Positions 7,165 through 13,970 of a stretch of 19,610 bases of DNA are shown one piece after another. Numbering within the stretch: position 1 is the first letter of the stretch; the number at the start of each line of letters is the position of its first letter. This DNA is from Deltaproteobacteria bacterium (lineage in GTDB: Bacteria > Desulfobacterota > Desulfovibrionia > Desulfovibrionales > Desulfovibrionaceae). The DNA lies in NCBI GenBank assembly GCA_025350085.1, contig JANXYI010000017.1, forward strand, positions 1 to 19,610, written 5' to 3'. The notes under the pieces were generated by a model, which saw only the letters and a list, made by a program, of their open reading frames with translations, made no database searches and was not told the origin of the DNA. The translations under genes and the position numbers were made by a program.

Positions 7165-7869
7165 TTATCCTGCAAATGCCGGTATGGACGGGCACTCTTC
7201 AAGAGTGCGTTCGCCGCGTTCAAGGCCAACAAGCATGTCTCGCACATCGTGGAAATTCACATACGCAGCGTGAGGCAGCGCATGTTGGCGGCAGTGCGCC
7301 AGGAGTGCCTTCTTGGCCAGCACAAAGTCTGCAGCTTCACTGGCCGCACAGAAATCCGAGAGCCCGTCGCCCACGAGCACTTTCTCGATGCCGGACAGGG
7401 CCAGTCGGCGCATGAGCGCGCATTTGCAGGTGCCGCAGTCCGGGGAGCAGGATGGATCGGCATGGGGGGATTCGAGGCCAAAGCCGCCGCTCTCGTTCAG
7501 GCGCAGCCGGTTGGCGTACACAGGCAGGTCATCCAGCCCATGGTTGCGCAGCACGCGGTGGATGGCATAGTCGATGCCGTCGCTCAGCACGACGACAGGG
7601 ACGCCCATACCCCGGCAGGCCGCGACGAAGTCCGGGAAACCAGGATCAATGGCAATGGAGTCCAGCAGGCTGTCCAGCTCGTTGCGGGAGCAGCGCAGCA
7701 GCTCGACTTGGCGGCGCATGCACTCCCGCGAGCCGATTTCCCCGGCGCGCCAGCTGGCCTCGATCACCCTCCATTCGGGCAGAGCGAAGGCCTCGAGCAG
7801 TTCGTCCGTCACATCCTTGCGCGAGATCGTTCCGTCAAAATCACAGAACACTTGGCATCTTTTCAGCAC
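7165..7869 (-). CDS. HAD-IB family phosphatase, MtnX/PHOSPHO1-like
   Basis: The 234-residue protein shows all HAD motifs: DFDGT with nucleophile D10 and acid D12, motif II LSDG at 95-98, motif IV VGDGLSD with D168 and D172. Between them lies CSPDCGTCKC (141-150), containing the lysine K149, the same Cys-rich patch seen in the MtnX and PHOSPHO1 branch. That branch acts on small phosphoesters (phosphoserine, phosphoethanolamine, methylthio-pentenyl phosphates). The start is GTG at 7869 with GGGAGAGG just upstream. It is the first gene of the operon and diverges from the response regulator across a 197-bp region. Paired with an aminotransferase it could convert a phospho-keto intermediate to a free amino alcohol, as SerC/SerB do; this is inference. 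Confidence 0.88.
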   Translation of the reverse strand: MLKRCQVFCDFDGTISRKDVTDELLEAFALPEWRVIEASWRAGEIGSRECMRRQVELLRCSRNELDSLLDSIAIDPGFPDFVAACRGMGVPVVVLSDGIDYAIHRVLRNHGLDDLPVYANRLRLNESGGFGLESPHADPSCSPDCGTCKCALMRRLALSGIEKVLVGDGLSDFCAASEAADFVLAKKALLAHCRQHALPHAAYVNFHDVRDMLVGLERGERTLEECPSIPAFAG

Positions 7870-7958
7870 TGAACCTCTCCCTGACAGTCGTTCATCAGAA
7901 TAGCGCTAAGGTGTGTGCAACGGCGGAACTTTAGAGGCAAACACCACCCTGAGGCGAG

Positions 7959-7974
7959 TTAAGATTAATTAACC
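7959..7974. promoter_or_regulatory. candidate response-regulator box TTAAG-N5-TTAACC in the divergent promoter region
   Basis: In the 197 bp between the HAD gene (minus) and the response regulator gene (plus), the sequence GTTAAGATTAATTAAC stands out as AT-rich and partly palindromic (GTTAA-N6-TTAAC). TTAA repeats 6 and 10 bp apart, roughly the turn spacing used by OmpR-type regulators. The same TTAAG-N5-TTAACC pattern recurs at 13999-14014. The position suits control of both operons by the encoded regulator. Confidence 0.4.
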
Positions 7975-8066
7975 ATATTCTCCTTGCGTTTTGCCCCAGC
8001 GGTACGCATGAGGGACCATGAGCAAGCGCTGGCAGAGCCAGCGACAGACACCTTCGAACCCGTGAG

Positions 8067-8750
8067 ATGGCCATGGATATCCTGATCATCGAAGACGACC
8101 CGGAAATTGTCGCCGTTGTGCGCGAGGGCCTGGAGGAAGCCGGTTTCCGCGTGGAGTCCGCGCTCTCCGGCGAAGAGGGGCTCTTGAAGGCCGAGGCCGG
8201 AAACCATGCGGTCATCATCCTGGACCTCATGTTCAACGGCATGGACGGCTTCACCATCCTGCGCGAACTGAAGGCCAGGGGGGTCAAGGCCCCCGTGCTC
8301 GTGGCCAGCGCCAGGAAGTCCGTACAGGACAAGGTTTTTTGTCTGGACGCCGGATGCGATGACTACATCACCAAGCCCTTCTCTTTTGCCGAACTGCTGG
8401 CGCGCATACGGGTGCTGGTGCGCCGGGGAGGTCCTCCGACAGCTGAAGGGGCGCCTCTTTCTTGCGAAGGGGTCAAGTTGGATCTGCTGAACCGGAAGGC
8501 CGTACGCAACGGGCAGGAAATTCTGCTCAAGCCCAAGGAGTTCGCCCTTCTCAAATATCTCATGGAAAACGCCGGGAATGTAGTCACCCGGGCCATGATC
8601 ATGGAACACGTCTGGGGCTACAATTTCGATCCCGGGACCAAGATCATCGATGTCTACATCTGCCAGCTCCGCGAAAAGATCGACGCGGGACGTGATGAGA
8701 AGCTGATTCAGACAGTGCGGGGGACGGGCTATGCGTTTCGACGGAATTAA
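8067..8750 (+). CDS. OmpR/PhoB-family response regulator
   Basis: The 227-residue protein has a receiver domain with acidic pocket E9-D10-D11, phospho-acceptor D53 in ILDLMF, switch serine S81 in VASAR, and K103 in TKPF. A linker leads to a winged-helix DNA-binding domain (about 127-227) with the family pattern LKPKEFALLKYLMENAG and VRGTGYAFR at the end. It resembles the CusR/QseB/PmrA group. A second ATG six bases downstream (8073) gives the more usual start MDILIIEDD. The kinase gene overlaps its 3' end by 20 nt, so it is its cognate partner. Being first in the plus-strand operon it likely controls the transporter and transferase genes behind it, and perhaps the divergent operon. Confidence 0.95.
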   Translation: MAMDILIIEDDPEIVAVVREGLEEAGFRVESALSGEEGLLKAEAGNHAVIILDLMFNGMDGFTILRELKARGVKAPVLVASARKSVQDKVFCLDAGCDDYITKPFSFAELLARIRVLVRRGGPPTAEGAPLSCEGVKLDLLNRKAVRNGQEILLKPKEFALLKYLMENAGNVVTRAMIMEHVWGYNFDPGTKIIDVYICQLREKIDAGRDEKLIQTVRGTGYAFRRN

Positions 8751-10152
8751 ACGAATCGTGAACTCCATCAAGTTCCGGCTGTTGGCGCTCTATTTCACTC
8801 TGTATGTGGTCTCATTCCTCGCGTTCATGGGCATTTCCTTCGCGCTCCTGTACAACATGCTCAACAAGAACGAGGACCAGTTTGTCATCAATGAGCTGGC
8901 TGAGATAGCCGGAAAGCACGCAGGCGGCTCGTTCGACACGCTCATCAATATCTGTAACGACGAGATCATGGAGAACGGGTTCACCAGCCTGATCTTTCGC
9001 CTCCACGCCAATGGCCGCGACGTGTTACTCCCCTCCGCCGAACAGTGGAAGGACTATCCGCTACGCGGCCTGAACCGCTTCGACACATTGAGCGAACGCA
9101 TCGTGTTCATCGATTCGGCCAAGGGCGGGATGCCTCTCAAGGTCGGTACGACCATCCTGCCGGGAGGATACGTCCTGCAAGTGGGGTATTTTTCCGAATC
9201 CCTGGCCCAGTTGAAGTCCAACTTCATGCTCATCTTTGGAATCATTTTCCTGCCCATTCTACTCGTCGGCCTTGGGGGCGGCTACCTCATGGCCCGCAAC
9301 TCGCTCATGGGCATCACCCGGGTGAACCAGACGGCTGCATCGATCTATCGGGGCAACCTGGCCGACCGTGTGGAGCGGAGCGAAAACGGCGATGAAATCG
9401 ACCAGCTCTCCGAGACCTTCAACCTCATGCTGGCGCGCCTGGAGTTGCTCATAGGCAACATGACCGAAATGGTGGACAACATCGCCCACGACCTGCGCAC
9501 ACCGCTTACCCGTCTACGCGGCAAGCTTGAGATAGCGCTGATGCGCCAGCGCACGCCTGCCCACTACCAGGAAGTGATGCAAGGCTCACTGGAGGACATC
9601 GAGCTCCTGGTGCGGCTTATCAATACAGTGCTGAACATTGCCGAGGCCGAGGCTGGTACGATCTTGCTGAACAAGACAAGCATCGACATGCACCATTTCC
9701 TGGAGAATATTTACGAATTTTACCTGCCTATGGTTGAGGCTTCAGGTGTCGGGTTGCGGTTGGGTGAAATGGACAAGACTGAGGTGCGGGCCGACGCGAA
9801 TCGTCTGTGGCAGGCGGTGTCCAATCTCCTCGACAACGCCTTCAAATTCACCCCGCCAGGCGGCCTGATCCAGCTGTCCGTCCAACTGTGCGGCGCTGAG
9901 GTGGCTATTTGTGTGACGGACACGGGGACAGGCATCGCACCTTCTGAACTGGTCGACATCTTCCGCAGGTTCTACCGCCACGGCGAGGGGAAGGACGACA
10001 AAGGCTACGGGCTGGGCTTAAGCTTGGTCAAGGCCGTGGCAGAAATCCACGGTGGCCGGGCGGCGGTGGAGAGCACGCCGAACGTCGGCTCCCGGTTCTG
10101 CATCATTCTGCCGGTCTTGCCACCGGGGGATATTCCGCACGGCCCCCAGTGA
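8731..10152 (+). CDS. membrane sensor histidine kinase
   Basis: This 473-residue kinase has a first transmembrane segment at about 17-43, a periplasmic sensor part of roughly 120 residues, a second transmembrane segment at about 164-188, and a HAMP linker. The dimerisation helix holds the phospho-His H253 in NIAHDLRTPLTRL. The ATPase domain shows the N box NLLDNAFKF (365-373), G1 DTGTGI (397-402), the F box IFRRFYR, and G2 GYGLGL (425-430). The catalytic end is intact. The periplasmic domain has one cysteine (C75) and several acidic residues, but no known ligand domain that I recognise. It overlaps the response regulator gene and is followed 52 bp later by the first transporter gene, so envelope state is the likely signal. 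Confidence 0.95.
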   Translation: MRFDGIKRIVNSIKFRLLALYFTLYVVSFLAFMGISFALLYNMLNKNEDQFVINELAEIAGKHAGGSFDTLINICNDEIMENGFTSLIFRLHANGRDVLLPSAEQWKDYPLRGLNRFDTLSERIVFIDSAKGGMPLKVGTTILPGGYVLQVGYFSESLAQLKSNFMLIFGIIFLPILLVGLGGGYLMARNSLMGITRVNQTAASIYRGNLADRVERSENGDEIDQLSETFNLMLARLELLIGNMTEMVDNIAHDLRTPLTRLRGKLEIALMRQRTPAHYQEVMQGSLEDIELLVRLINTVLNIAEAEAGTILLNKTSIDMHHFLENIYEFYLPMVEASGVGLRLGEMDKTEVRADANRLWQAVSNLLDNAFKFTPPGGLIQLSVQLCGAEVAICVTDTGTGIAPSELVDIFRRFYRHGEGKDDKGYGLGLSLVKAVAEIHGGRAAVESTPNVGSRFCIILPVLPPGDIPHGPQ

Positions 10153-10204
10153 CCGCCCGGCCTGAAGCACGATGGACAGAACAGACAAGGGCAAGGTGAC
10201 GGCC

Positions 10205-10612
10205 ATGACCTCCAAGGCGCCATGGAAGCTCATATTCGGCCTCGCGCTGGCCGTTGTTCTCGACACGGCAACGCAAATCACATGGAAGAGCGCCGTCTCC
10301 GACGTCCCCGATCAGCTGACCCCCACGCTTACAGCGCAGGCGATGCTCCATCAGCCGTTCTTCCTGCTTGTGGGACTGCTCATGGGGGGGCAATTCCTCA
10401 ACTGGATGACCGTTCTCGACCATGCCGACTTGAGCTACGCCCATGCCATCACGTCGCTGAGTTATGTGACCGTGGCCACCCTCTCGGTGTTGTATCTGGG
10501 GGAGACTCTAGCCCCTCTCCAGACCCTGGGCATCGTGCTGATCCTGACAGGCGTGTGGTTTGTGGGCAAAAGCGGCCGCGTGGGCACCCTTGTGAAGGCC
10601 GGGGCGCGATGA
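10205..10612 (+). CDS. EamA/SMR-type half transporter, first subunit (ArnE/ArnF-like)
   Basis: This protein of about 135 residues has four hydrophobic segments (LIFGLALAVVLDTA; PFFLLVGLLMGGQFL; ITSLSYVTVATLSVLYL; LGIVLILTGVWFVG) and the QITWK signature after the first one, which matches the single EamA-repeat, EmrE-sized transporters. ArnE/ArnF, which flip undecaprenyl-phosphate-aminoarabinose, have this size and come as pairs, as here. I prefer the ATG at 10205 because AAGGTG precedes it and it places the first membrane helix near the N-terminus; an in-frame ATG at 10172 would add 11 residues. Its stop overlaps the start of the second subunit (ATGA), so the two are made together. Confidence 0.85.
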   Translation: MTSKAPWKLIFGLALAVVLDTATQITWKSAVSDVPDQLTPTLTAQAMLHQPFFLLVGLLMGGQFLNWMTVLDHADLSYAHAITSLSYVTVATLSVLYLGETLAPLQTLGIVLILTGVWFVGKSGRVGTLVKAGAR

Positions 10613-10941
10613 CGCCAACGCACCTTGGCATATTGCTCGCCATCACCGCCACGGTCATTGAAGGCTTCGGGCAGGTGTTTCTGAAGAAGGCGGCCCTCGC
10701 CCGCTCGGGCAAGGGCTCCTGGCGGGGCCTTGGACTTTGCTTCTTCGCTGTGGAAGCCCTGGTGTACACGTGGTCGCTGCGCTACCTGGACGTCAGCACG
10801 GCCTTCCCACTCGGCAGCCTCAGTTTTGTGACCGTCACGCTCCTGTCCCGGGGGCTGCTGCGGGAGAGCGTGGACCGGACGCGCTGGGTCGGAGTGCTGC
10901 TCATCCTGGCGGGTTCCTCCCTGGTGGCGATGCACGCATGA
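10609..10941 (+). CDS. EamA/SMR-type half transporter, second subunit (ArnE/ArnF-like)
   Basis: A 110-residue partner with four membrane segments: GILLAITATVIEGFGQVFLK, a central LGLCFFAVEALVYTW, STAFPLGSLSFVTVTLLS and WVGVLLILAGSSLVA. It shares the G-GQ-FLKK pattern after helix 1 and the PLGSLSFVT-L loop with small multidrug-resistance/EamA proteins. The start ATG overlaps the stop of the first subunit, and its own stop overlaps the start of the transferase gene, each in an ATGA junction, indicating a fixed complex or pathway. The two halves differ in sequence, so a heterodimer with opposite topologies is likely, as in ArnE-ArnF. The cargo could be a lipid-linked amino group or a small cation; not determined. 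Confidence 0.85.
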   Translation: MTPTHLGILLAITATVIEGFGQVFLKKAALARSGKGSWRGLGLCFFAVEALVYTWSLRYLDVSTAFPLGSLSFVTVTLLSRGLLRESVDRTRWVGVLLILAGSSLVAMHA

Positions 10942-12074
10942 GAAACGCCCTGAGCGTCGAGCTTCTGCCTTCGGAGGCCGAAATACCCGCGTCCTTGTGG
11001 GATGCTTGCTTCCCGCCGCCGCTGGAAGGGCGCTGGTGGTACCACGCCCTGGAAAACAGCGGCCTCGAAGATCAGTTCACCTTCCGCTATGCCTTGCTGC
11101 GGGAGGGAGAACGGGCGGTGGGCATCGCCCCGCTGTTCCTCATGGATGTGCCCATCGACATCGTGGTGCCCAAGGCCGTCCTCCCACTGTTCCGAGTACC
11201 TGGGCGGCTGATTCCCTCTCTGCTTACCCAGCGTACGCTATTTGTCGGCTCACCGTGCGCGGATGAGGGCAGCATCGGCCTGCTTCCCGGCGTTGACCGC
11301 CGGGCCATGCTGCTGTGCCTTCAGCAGTCTTTGGAGGCAGAAACCAGGCGCCTGCGTGTGCCGATGTTAGTCTGGAAGGATTTCCCTGATTCCTTCGGCG
11401 CGGATATGAACTGGCTGGCAGGGCAGGCAGGCCTGTTCCCAATGGTCAGCTATCCTGGCACGCTGGTGGAACTGCCTGGCCCGGACAAGGCGAACTACTT
11501 CGCATCCCTGAAAGGTTCGCGACGGCATCAGCTGAGGAAGAAGCTGCGCTTGAGCGCGGAACGTGTCTCGGTGCGCGTGGAAGATGTCCGGCACCCGGAA
11601 GGTCCGGTGCTGAAAGAAATCTTCGGCTTGTTCTGGCAAACCTACGAACGGTCAGCGACCAAGTTCGAACAGCTAGGCCGCCACTTCTTCGAGCATATGT
11701 CTGCCTTACCGCTCTCCCATTTCATCACCCTGCGGGAATCCGACTCCGGAGACATGATCGCCTTCATGCTCTGCTTCGACATGGGCGGACACGTCATCAA
11801 CAAGTTCATCGGGCTGGACTACGCGCGGCCCAAAGAGTGGCTGCTCTACTTCCGGCTCTGGGAGGCAGCCGTGGACTGGGCATTGTCCAGAGGCGTTGCC
11901 TCGATCCAAAGCGGTCAGACAGGCTACGCCCCCAAAATTGAGATGGGGCATCGGCTGGTGCCGCTGACGAACTATTGTTGCCACCGAAATCCTGTTTTGC
12001 ACAGAATCTACAAAGCGGTTGCCAAGGGCATCAGCTGGAGCACGCTGGACAGCAGTCTGGGCAAATATGGATGA
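10938..12074 (+). CDS. FemAB-like / GNAT-fold acyl or aminoacyl transferase
   Basis: This 378-residue protein looks like the FemAB/BioF2-like branch of the GNAT superfamily, which has two GNAT-like domains. The N-terminal half starts with the typical ASLWDACFPPP then YHALENSGL and VGIAPLFL; the C-terminal half has YFASLKGSRRHQLRKKLR, a basic acceptor or CoA/tRNA-binding stretch (about 191-208), FWQTYERSATKF, ALPLSHFITLRE, MIAFMLCF and the closing GQTGYAPKIEMGHRLVPLTNY (given only to its key residues G-K-E-GH). Members transfer amino acids or acyl groups to cell-wall or lipid acceptors. It is the last gene of the plus operon and overlaps the transporter by 4 nt, so it most likely acts on what the transporter pair handles. 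No signal peptide, so cytoplasmic. Confidence 0.8.
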   Translation: MRNALSVELLPSEAEIPASLWDACFPPPLEGRWWYHALENSGLEDQFTFRYALLREGERAVGIAPLFLMDVPIDIVVPKAVLPLFRVPGRLIPSLLTQRTLFVGSPCADEGSIGLLPGVDRRAMLLCLQQSLEAETRRLRVPMLVWKDFPDSFGADMNWLAGQAGLFPMVSYPGTLVELPGPDKANYFASLKGSRRHQLRKKLRLSAERVSVRVEDVRHPEGPVLKEIFGLFWQTYERSATKFEQLGRHFFEHMSALPLSHFITLRESDSGDMIAFMLCFDMGGHVINKFIGLDYARPKEWLLYFRLWEAAVDWALSRGVASIQSGQTGYAPKIEMGHRLVPLTNYCCHRNPVLHRIYKAVAKGISWSTLDSSLGKYG

Positions 12075-12234
12075 GTGGGCGGTCCTGGGGGTGTCGCAGG
12101 ACATTCAGGGGGAATCGGCGGGGAGCAGGCCCGCTCAAACCGGTTCAGGAAGGGCCAGTTGGCAGGCCTTGGGGGGCAGAGCAAGGGAGGCGGCAGGCGG
12201 GATCCTGCAGCCGACGCGGGCTAGGCTGGACGGG

Positions 12235-13161
12235 TCAGAACTTGTATTCCAAGTGCAAGAGACCACCAAGGGCATTGTCCAGAGAGAAGACGTCGCGCTT
12301 GTTGCCGTTGGAGTCATACATGTTGAACTTGCGATGCAGGACATATTGCACGCCAATGGTGCCGGTAAAACCTGGCAGCGGCGTGTAATCCAGATAGAGG
12401 CCTGAGACCACGCCTACGGATTCCAAATAGGACTTGTGACCGATGCTGCTGTCGTCTGCGAGACGGTAGATCGTGTCATCAAAGGTCTGCGCCAGCCGTA
12501 GCGCATATTCCTTGTCAAAGCGGTAGGCCAGGGTGTTCTCTGGAAAGCCCAGGGAGGAGGAGAACCCTTGCGTGGCGTTCTGGTTCCAGTCCAGCCGGAG
12601 TACCGGCAACGGCCTGCTGTGGACCTTGTGGAACAGGCCGGACACGCCTGCGTTGAGCTTCAGGTTCGGTTGGATCTCGTAAGACAAGCCTCCGGTCACG
12701 TTTGCCCCCAGGGAACCAGTCAACTCCTCTTCATAGCCAGCAAAGGCCACTGCTTCAGCGAAGAACCCGAAGTTGCCCGAGATGTTCGCCGCGTAGTCGA
12801 AGCTGAAAGAGAGCAGGTGCAGGGTGTCCCAGGGCTTGTGCTGCTTATCTCCAAACGGCAGACGATTGATGTCATGCCAGGAGTATTTGCTCACGTCGTA
12901 TTCCAGGGTGAAGGGGAGCATGGAAGCCACCACCTTTGCCGTGGAGGAGGAAACAGCCCCCTGATCGCCGCGCAGGTCTCCCCTGCCCATATACTGGCCT
13001 TCAACAGTCACCGACGGCCCGAGGTCCTCTGCCCTTGAAGCCCTGGGGGCAAAAGCCTGAACCAGGAAGGCCGACAAAAGACACAGGCACCAGGGCAGGC
13101 CCCATTGGCTGGACCGACCCTGCTTTCGGCAAGAGGAGGTAACGTGATGCATCGCAAGCAT
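12235..13161 (-). CDS. outer-membrane beta-barrel protein of unknown function
   Basis: The protein of about 308 residues has a signal peptide (hydrophobic WGLPWCLCLLSAFLVQAFA, then ASRAED) and a mature part of alternating hydrophobic and polar residues with many aromatic girdle residues, typical of beta strands. It ends in LEYKF, with the terminal aromatic residue that the BAM machinery recognises. Length suggests a barrel of about 12-14 strands. I recognise no enzyme motif. The open frame extends to 13251, but the extra N-terminal residues contain a second hydrophobic stretch and overlap an AT-rich promoter-like region, so an ATG at 13161 or 13152 is the better start; neither has a good ribosome site. 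It converges with the two-component/transporter operon and may belong to the same response. Confidence 0.8.
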   Translation of the reverse strand: MLAMHHVTSSCRKQGRSSQWGLPWCLCLLSAFLVQAFAPRASRAEDLGPSVTVEGQYMGRGDLRGDQGAVSSSTAKVVASMLPFTLEYDVSKYSWHDINRLPFGDKQHKPWDTLHLLSFSFDYAANISGNFGFFAEAVAFAGYEEELTGSLGANVTGGLSYEIQPNLKLNAGVSGLFHKVHSRPLPVLRLDWNQNATQGFSSSLGFPENTLAYRFDKEYALRLAQTFDDTIYRLADDSSIGHKSYLESVGVVSGLYLDYTPLPGFTGTIGVQYVLHRKFNMYDSNGNKRDVFSLDNALGGLLHLEYKF

Positions 13162-13191
13162 TCGGCATGGACGTACTTCAACCAACGAACA

Positions 13192-13216
13192 TGTCAAGTT
13201 AATTATGATTATTCTG
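13192..13216 (-). promoter_or_regulatory. candidate promoter and AT-rich activator region of the outer-membrane protein gene
   Basis: On the minus strand a TTGACA at 13197-13192 is preceded by AT-rich ATAATCATAATTAAC, in which ATAAT repeats. No good -10 follows at 16-18 bp (best TACGTC), as is common for promoters that need an OmpR-type activator. This is only suggestive. Confidence 0.3.
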
Positions 13217-13342
13217 AATCCCGACAACAGGCCTCGGGGTACCATATTCATATTATGTTCTGGCGATAGGAGCCTTCAGCCCTCGGAATAGTGGCGATTC
13301 GACAGAGACCCCACGAATGGAAAACAGCGCCTTGCCAAGTGG

Positions 13343-13383
13343 ACAGCCCCTGCCGGAGGCTTTAGGCATCCGGCAGGGGCTGT
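13343..13383. other. perfect 15-bp inverted repeat between two minus-strand genes
   Basis: ACAGCCCCTGCCGGA (13343-13357) is the exact complement of 13369-13383, with an 11-nt loop. It lies 26 bp past the stop of the FlxA-like gene. Neither side has a T tract, so it is either a terminator that needs a factor, an RNA-stabilising hairpin, or a protein-binding palindrome. Confidence 0.75.
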
Positions 13384-13408
13384 TGTGCAGAGTCTCGAGT
13401 AAGAAAAA

Positions 13409-13807
13409 CTATGCGTGACTCGTCGTCAGGGTTGAAGCCGCAGCGCTGCTTGCGCTACTCGATTTGGGCAGCTGACCTTGCAGCATCTGTATCTGGCTGC
13501 GCAAAGCCGCGATCGCCGCTCTCTTCTCGTCAGGATCGAGATTCGATGAACCCTGCGCTTGCTGAAGCTGCTTCTGGAGCTTGGTGATGCGCGTTGTCAA
13601 AGCGGGATTGACTTGTGCGCTGGCAGGCTGCGCAGAGCCACTGGCGGCCGCCTTGAGCCGGGCCTCGGGCGAGATGTCAACACTGTCGCCGCTACCGGCT
13701 TTGCTTGCGGTTGCGCTGTCGTTGTTCTGCACGTTCAAGGTACCCTGCGTACCGCCCGAAGCTGCTGCCAAATTGACAACGGTCTTTGAAAGACTGTTCA
13801 CGTCCAT
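13409..13807 (-). CDS. FlxA-like small protein
   Basis: This 132-residue protein has a Ser/Ala/Thr-rich N-terminus, a segment SVDISPEARLKAA (42-54, similar to the motif found in flagellar regulatory proteins such as FlgM), then a helical part ITKLQKQLQQAQG ... IAALRSQIQMLQGQL (about 73-113) like the FlxA family, and a low-complexity tail. No signal peptide or membrane segment. In Escherichia coli flxA is a member of the FliA (sigma-28) regulon, and a sigma-28-like promoter lies upstream here, which supports a link to motility. The exact function of FlxA is not known. The ATG at 13807 has only a weak purine-rich site (GCGGGAAAT) before it. Confidence 0.7.
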   Translation of the reverse strand: MDVNSLSKTVVNLAAASGGTQGTLNVQNNDSATASKAGSGDSVDISPEARLKAAASGSAQPASAQVNPALTTRITKLQKQLQQAQGSSNLDPDEKRAAIAALRSQIQMLQGQLPKSSSASSAAASTLTTSHA

Positions 13808-13846
13808 ATTTCCCGCCCAGAGTTACAAGTTATTCCACCTGTACAC

Positions 13847-13874
13847 CCTTCGGCAAGCAGAGCATGAAACCTTA
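13847..13874 (-). promoter_or_regulatory. candidate sigma-28 (FliA) promoter of the FlxA-like gene
   Basis: Minus strand reads TAAGGTTT (13874-13867), 12 nt, then GCCGAAGG (13854-13847), close to the FliA consensus TAAAGTTT-N11-GCCGATAA with one extra spacer base. The predicted transcript would start near 13842, about 35 nt before the ATG. Confidence 0.5.
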
Positions 13875-13875
13875 G

Positions 13876-13886
13876 TGGTACCGGGA
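13876..13886. repeat. candidate left attachment site (copy of tRNA-Leu 3' end)
   Basis: TGGTACCGGGA is identical to 18990-19000, the CCA end and 3' acceptor strand of tRNA-Leu. Identity stops on both sides, so the core is short for this integrase family. Confidence 0.5.
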
Positions 13887-13970
13887 TGCCCTCTCCCGCG
13901 CTTCACGCCACAAACCCTTGTTCGCAGCCACACGCATGTCTGCAACCGTGCTGCTTATCACGCACAATTC

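Noticed and set aside
6211..7872. 553-codon open frame on the plus strand opposite the aminotransferase and phosphatase genes
   Set aside because: It is the antisense shadow of two clear enzyme genes in GC-rich DNA; its translation shows no family pattern and it lacks a ribosome site.
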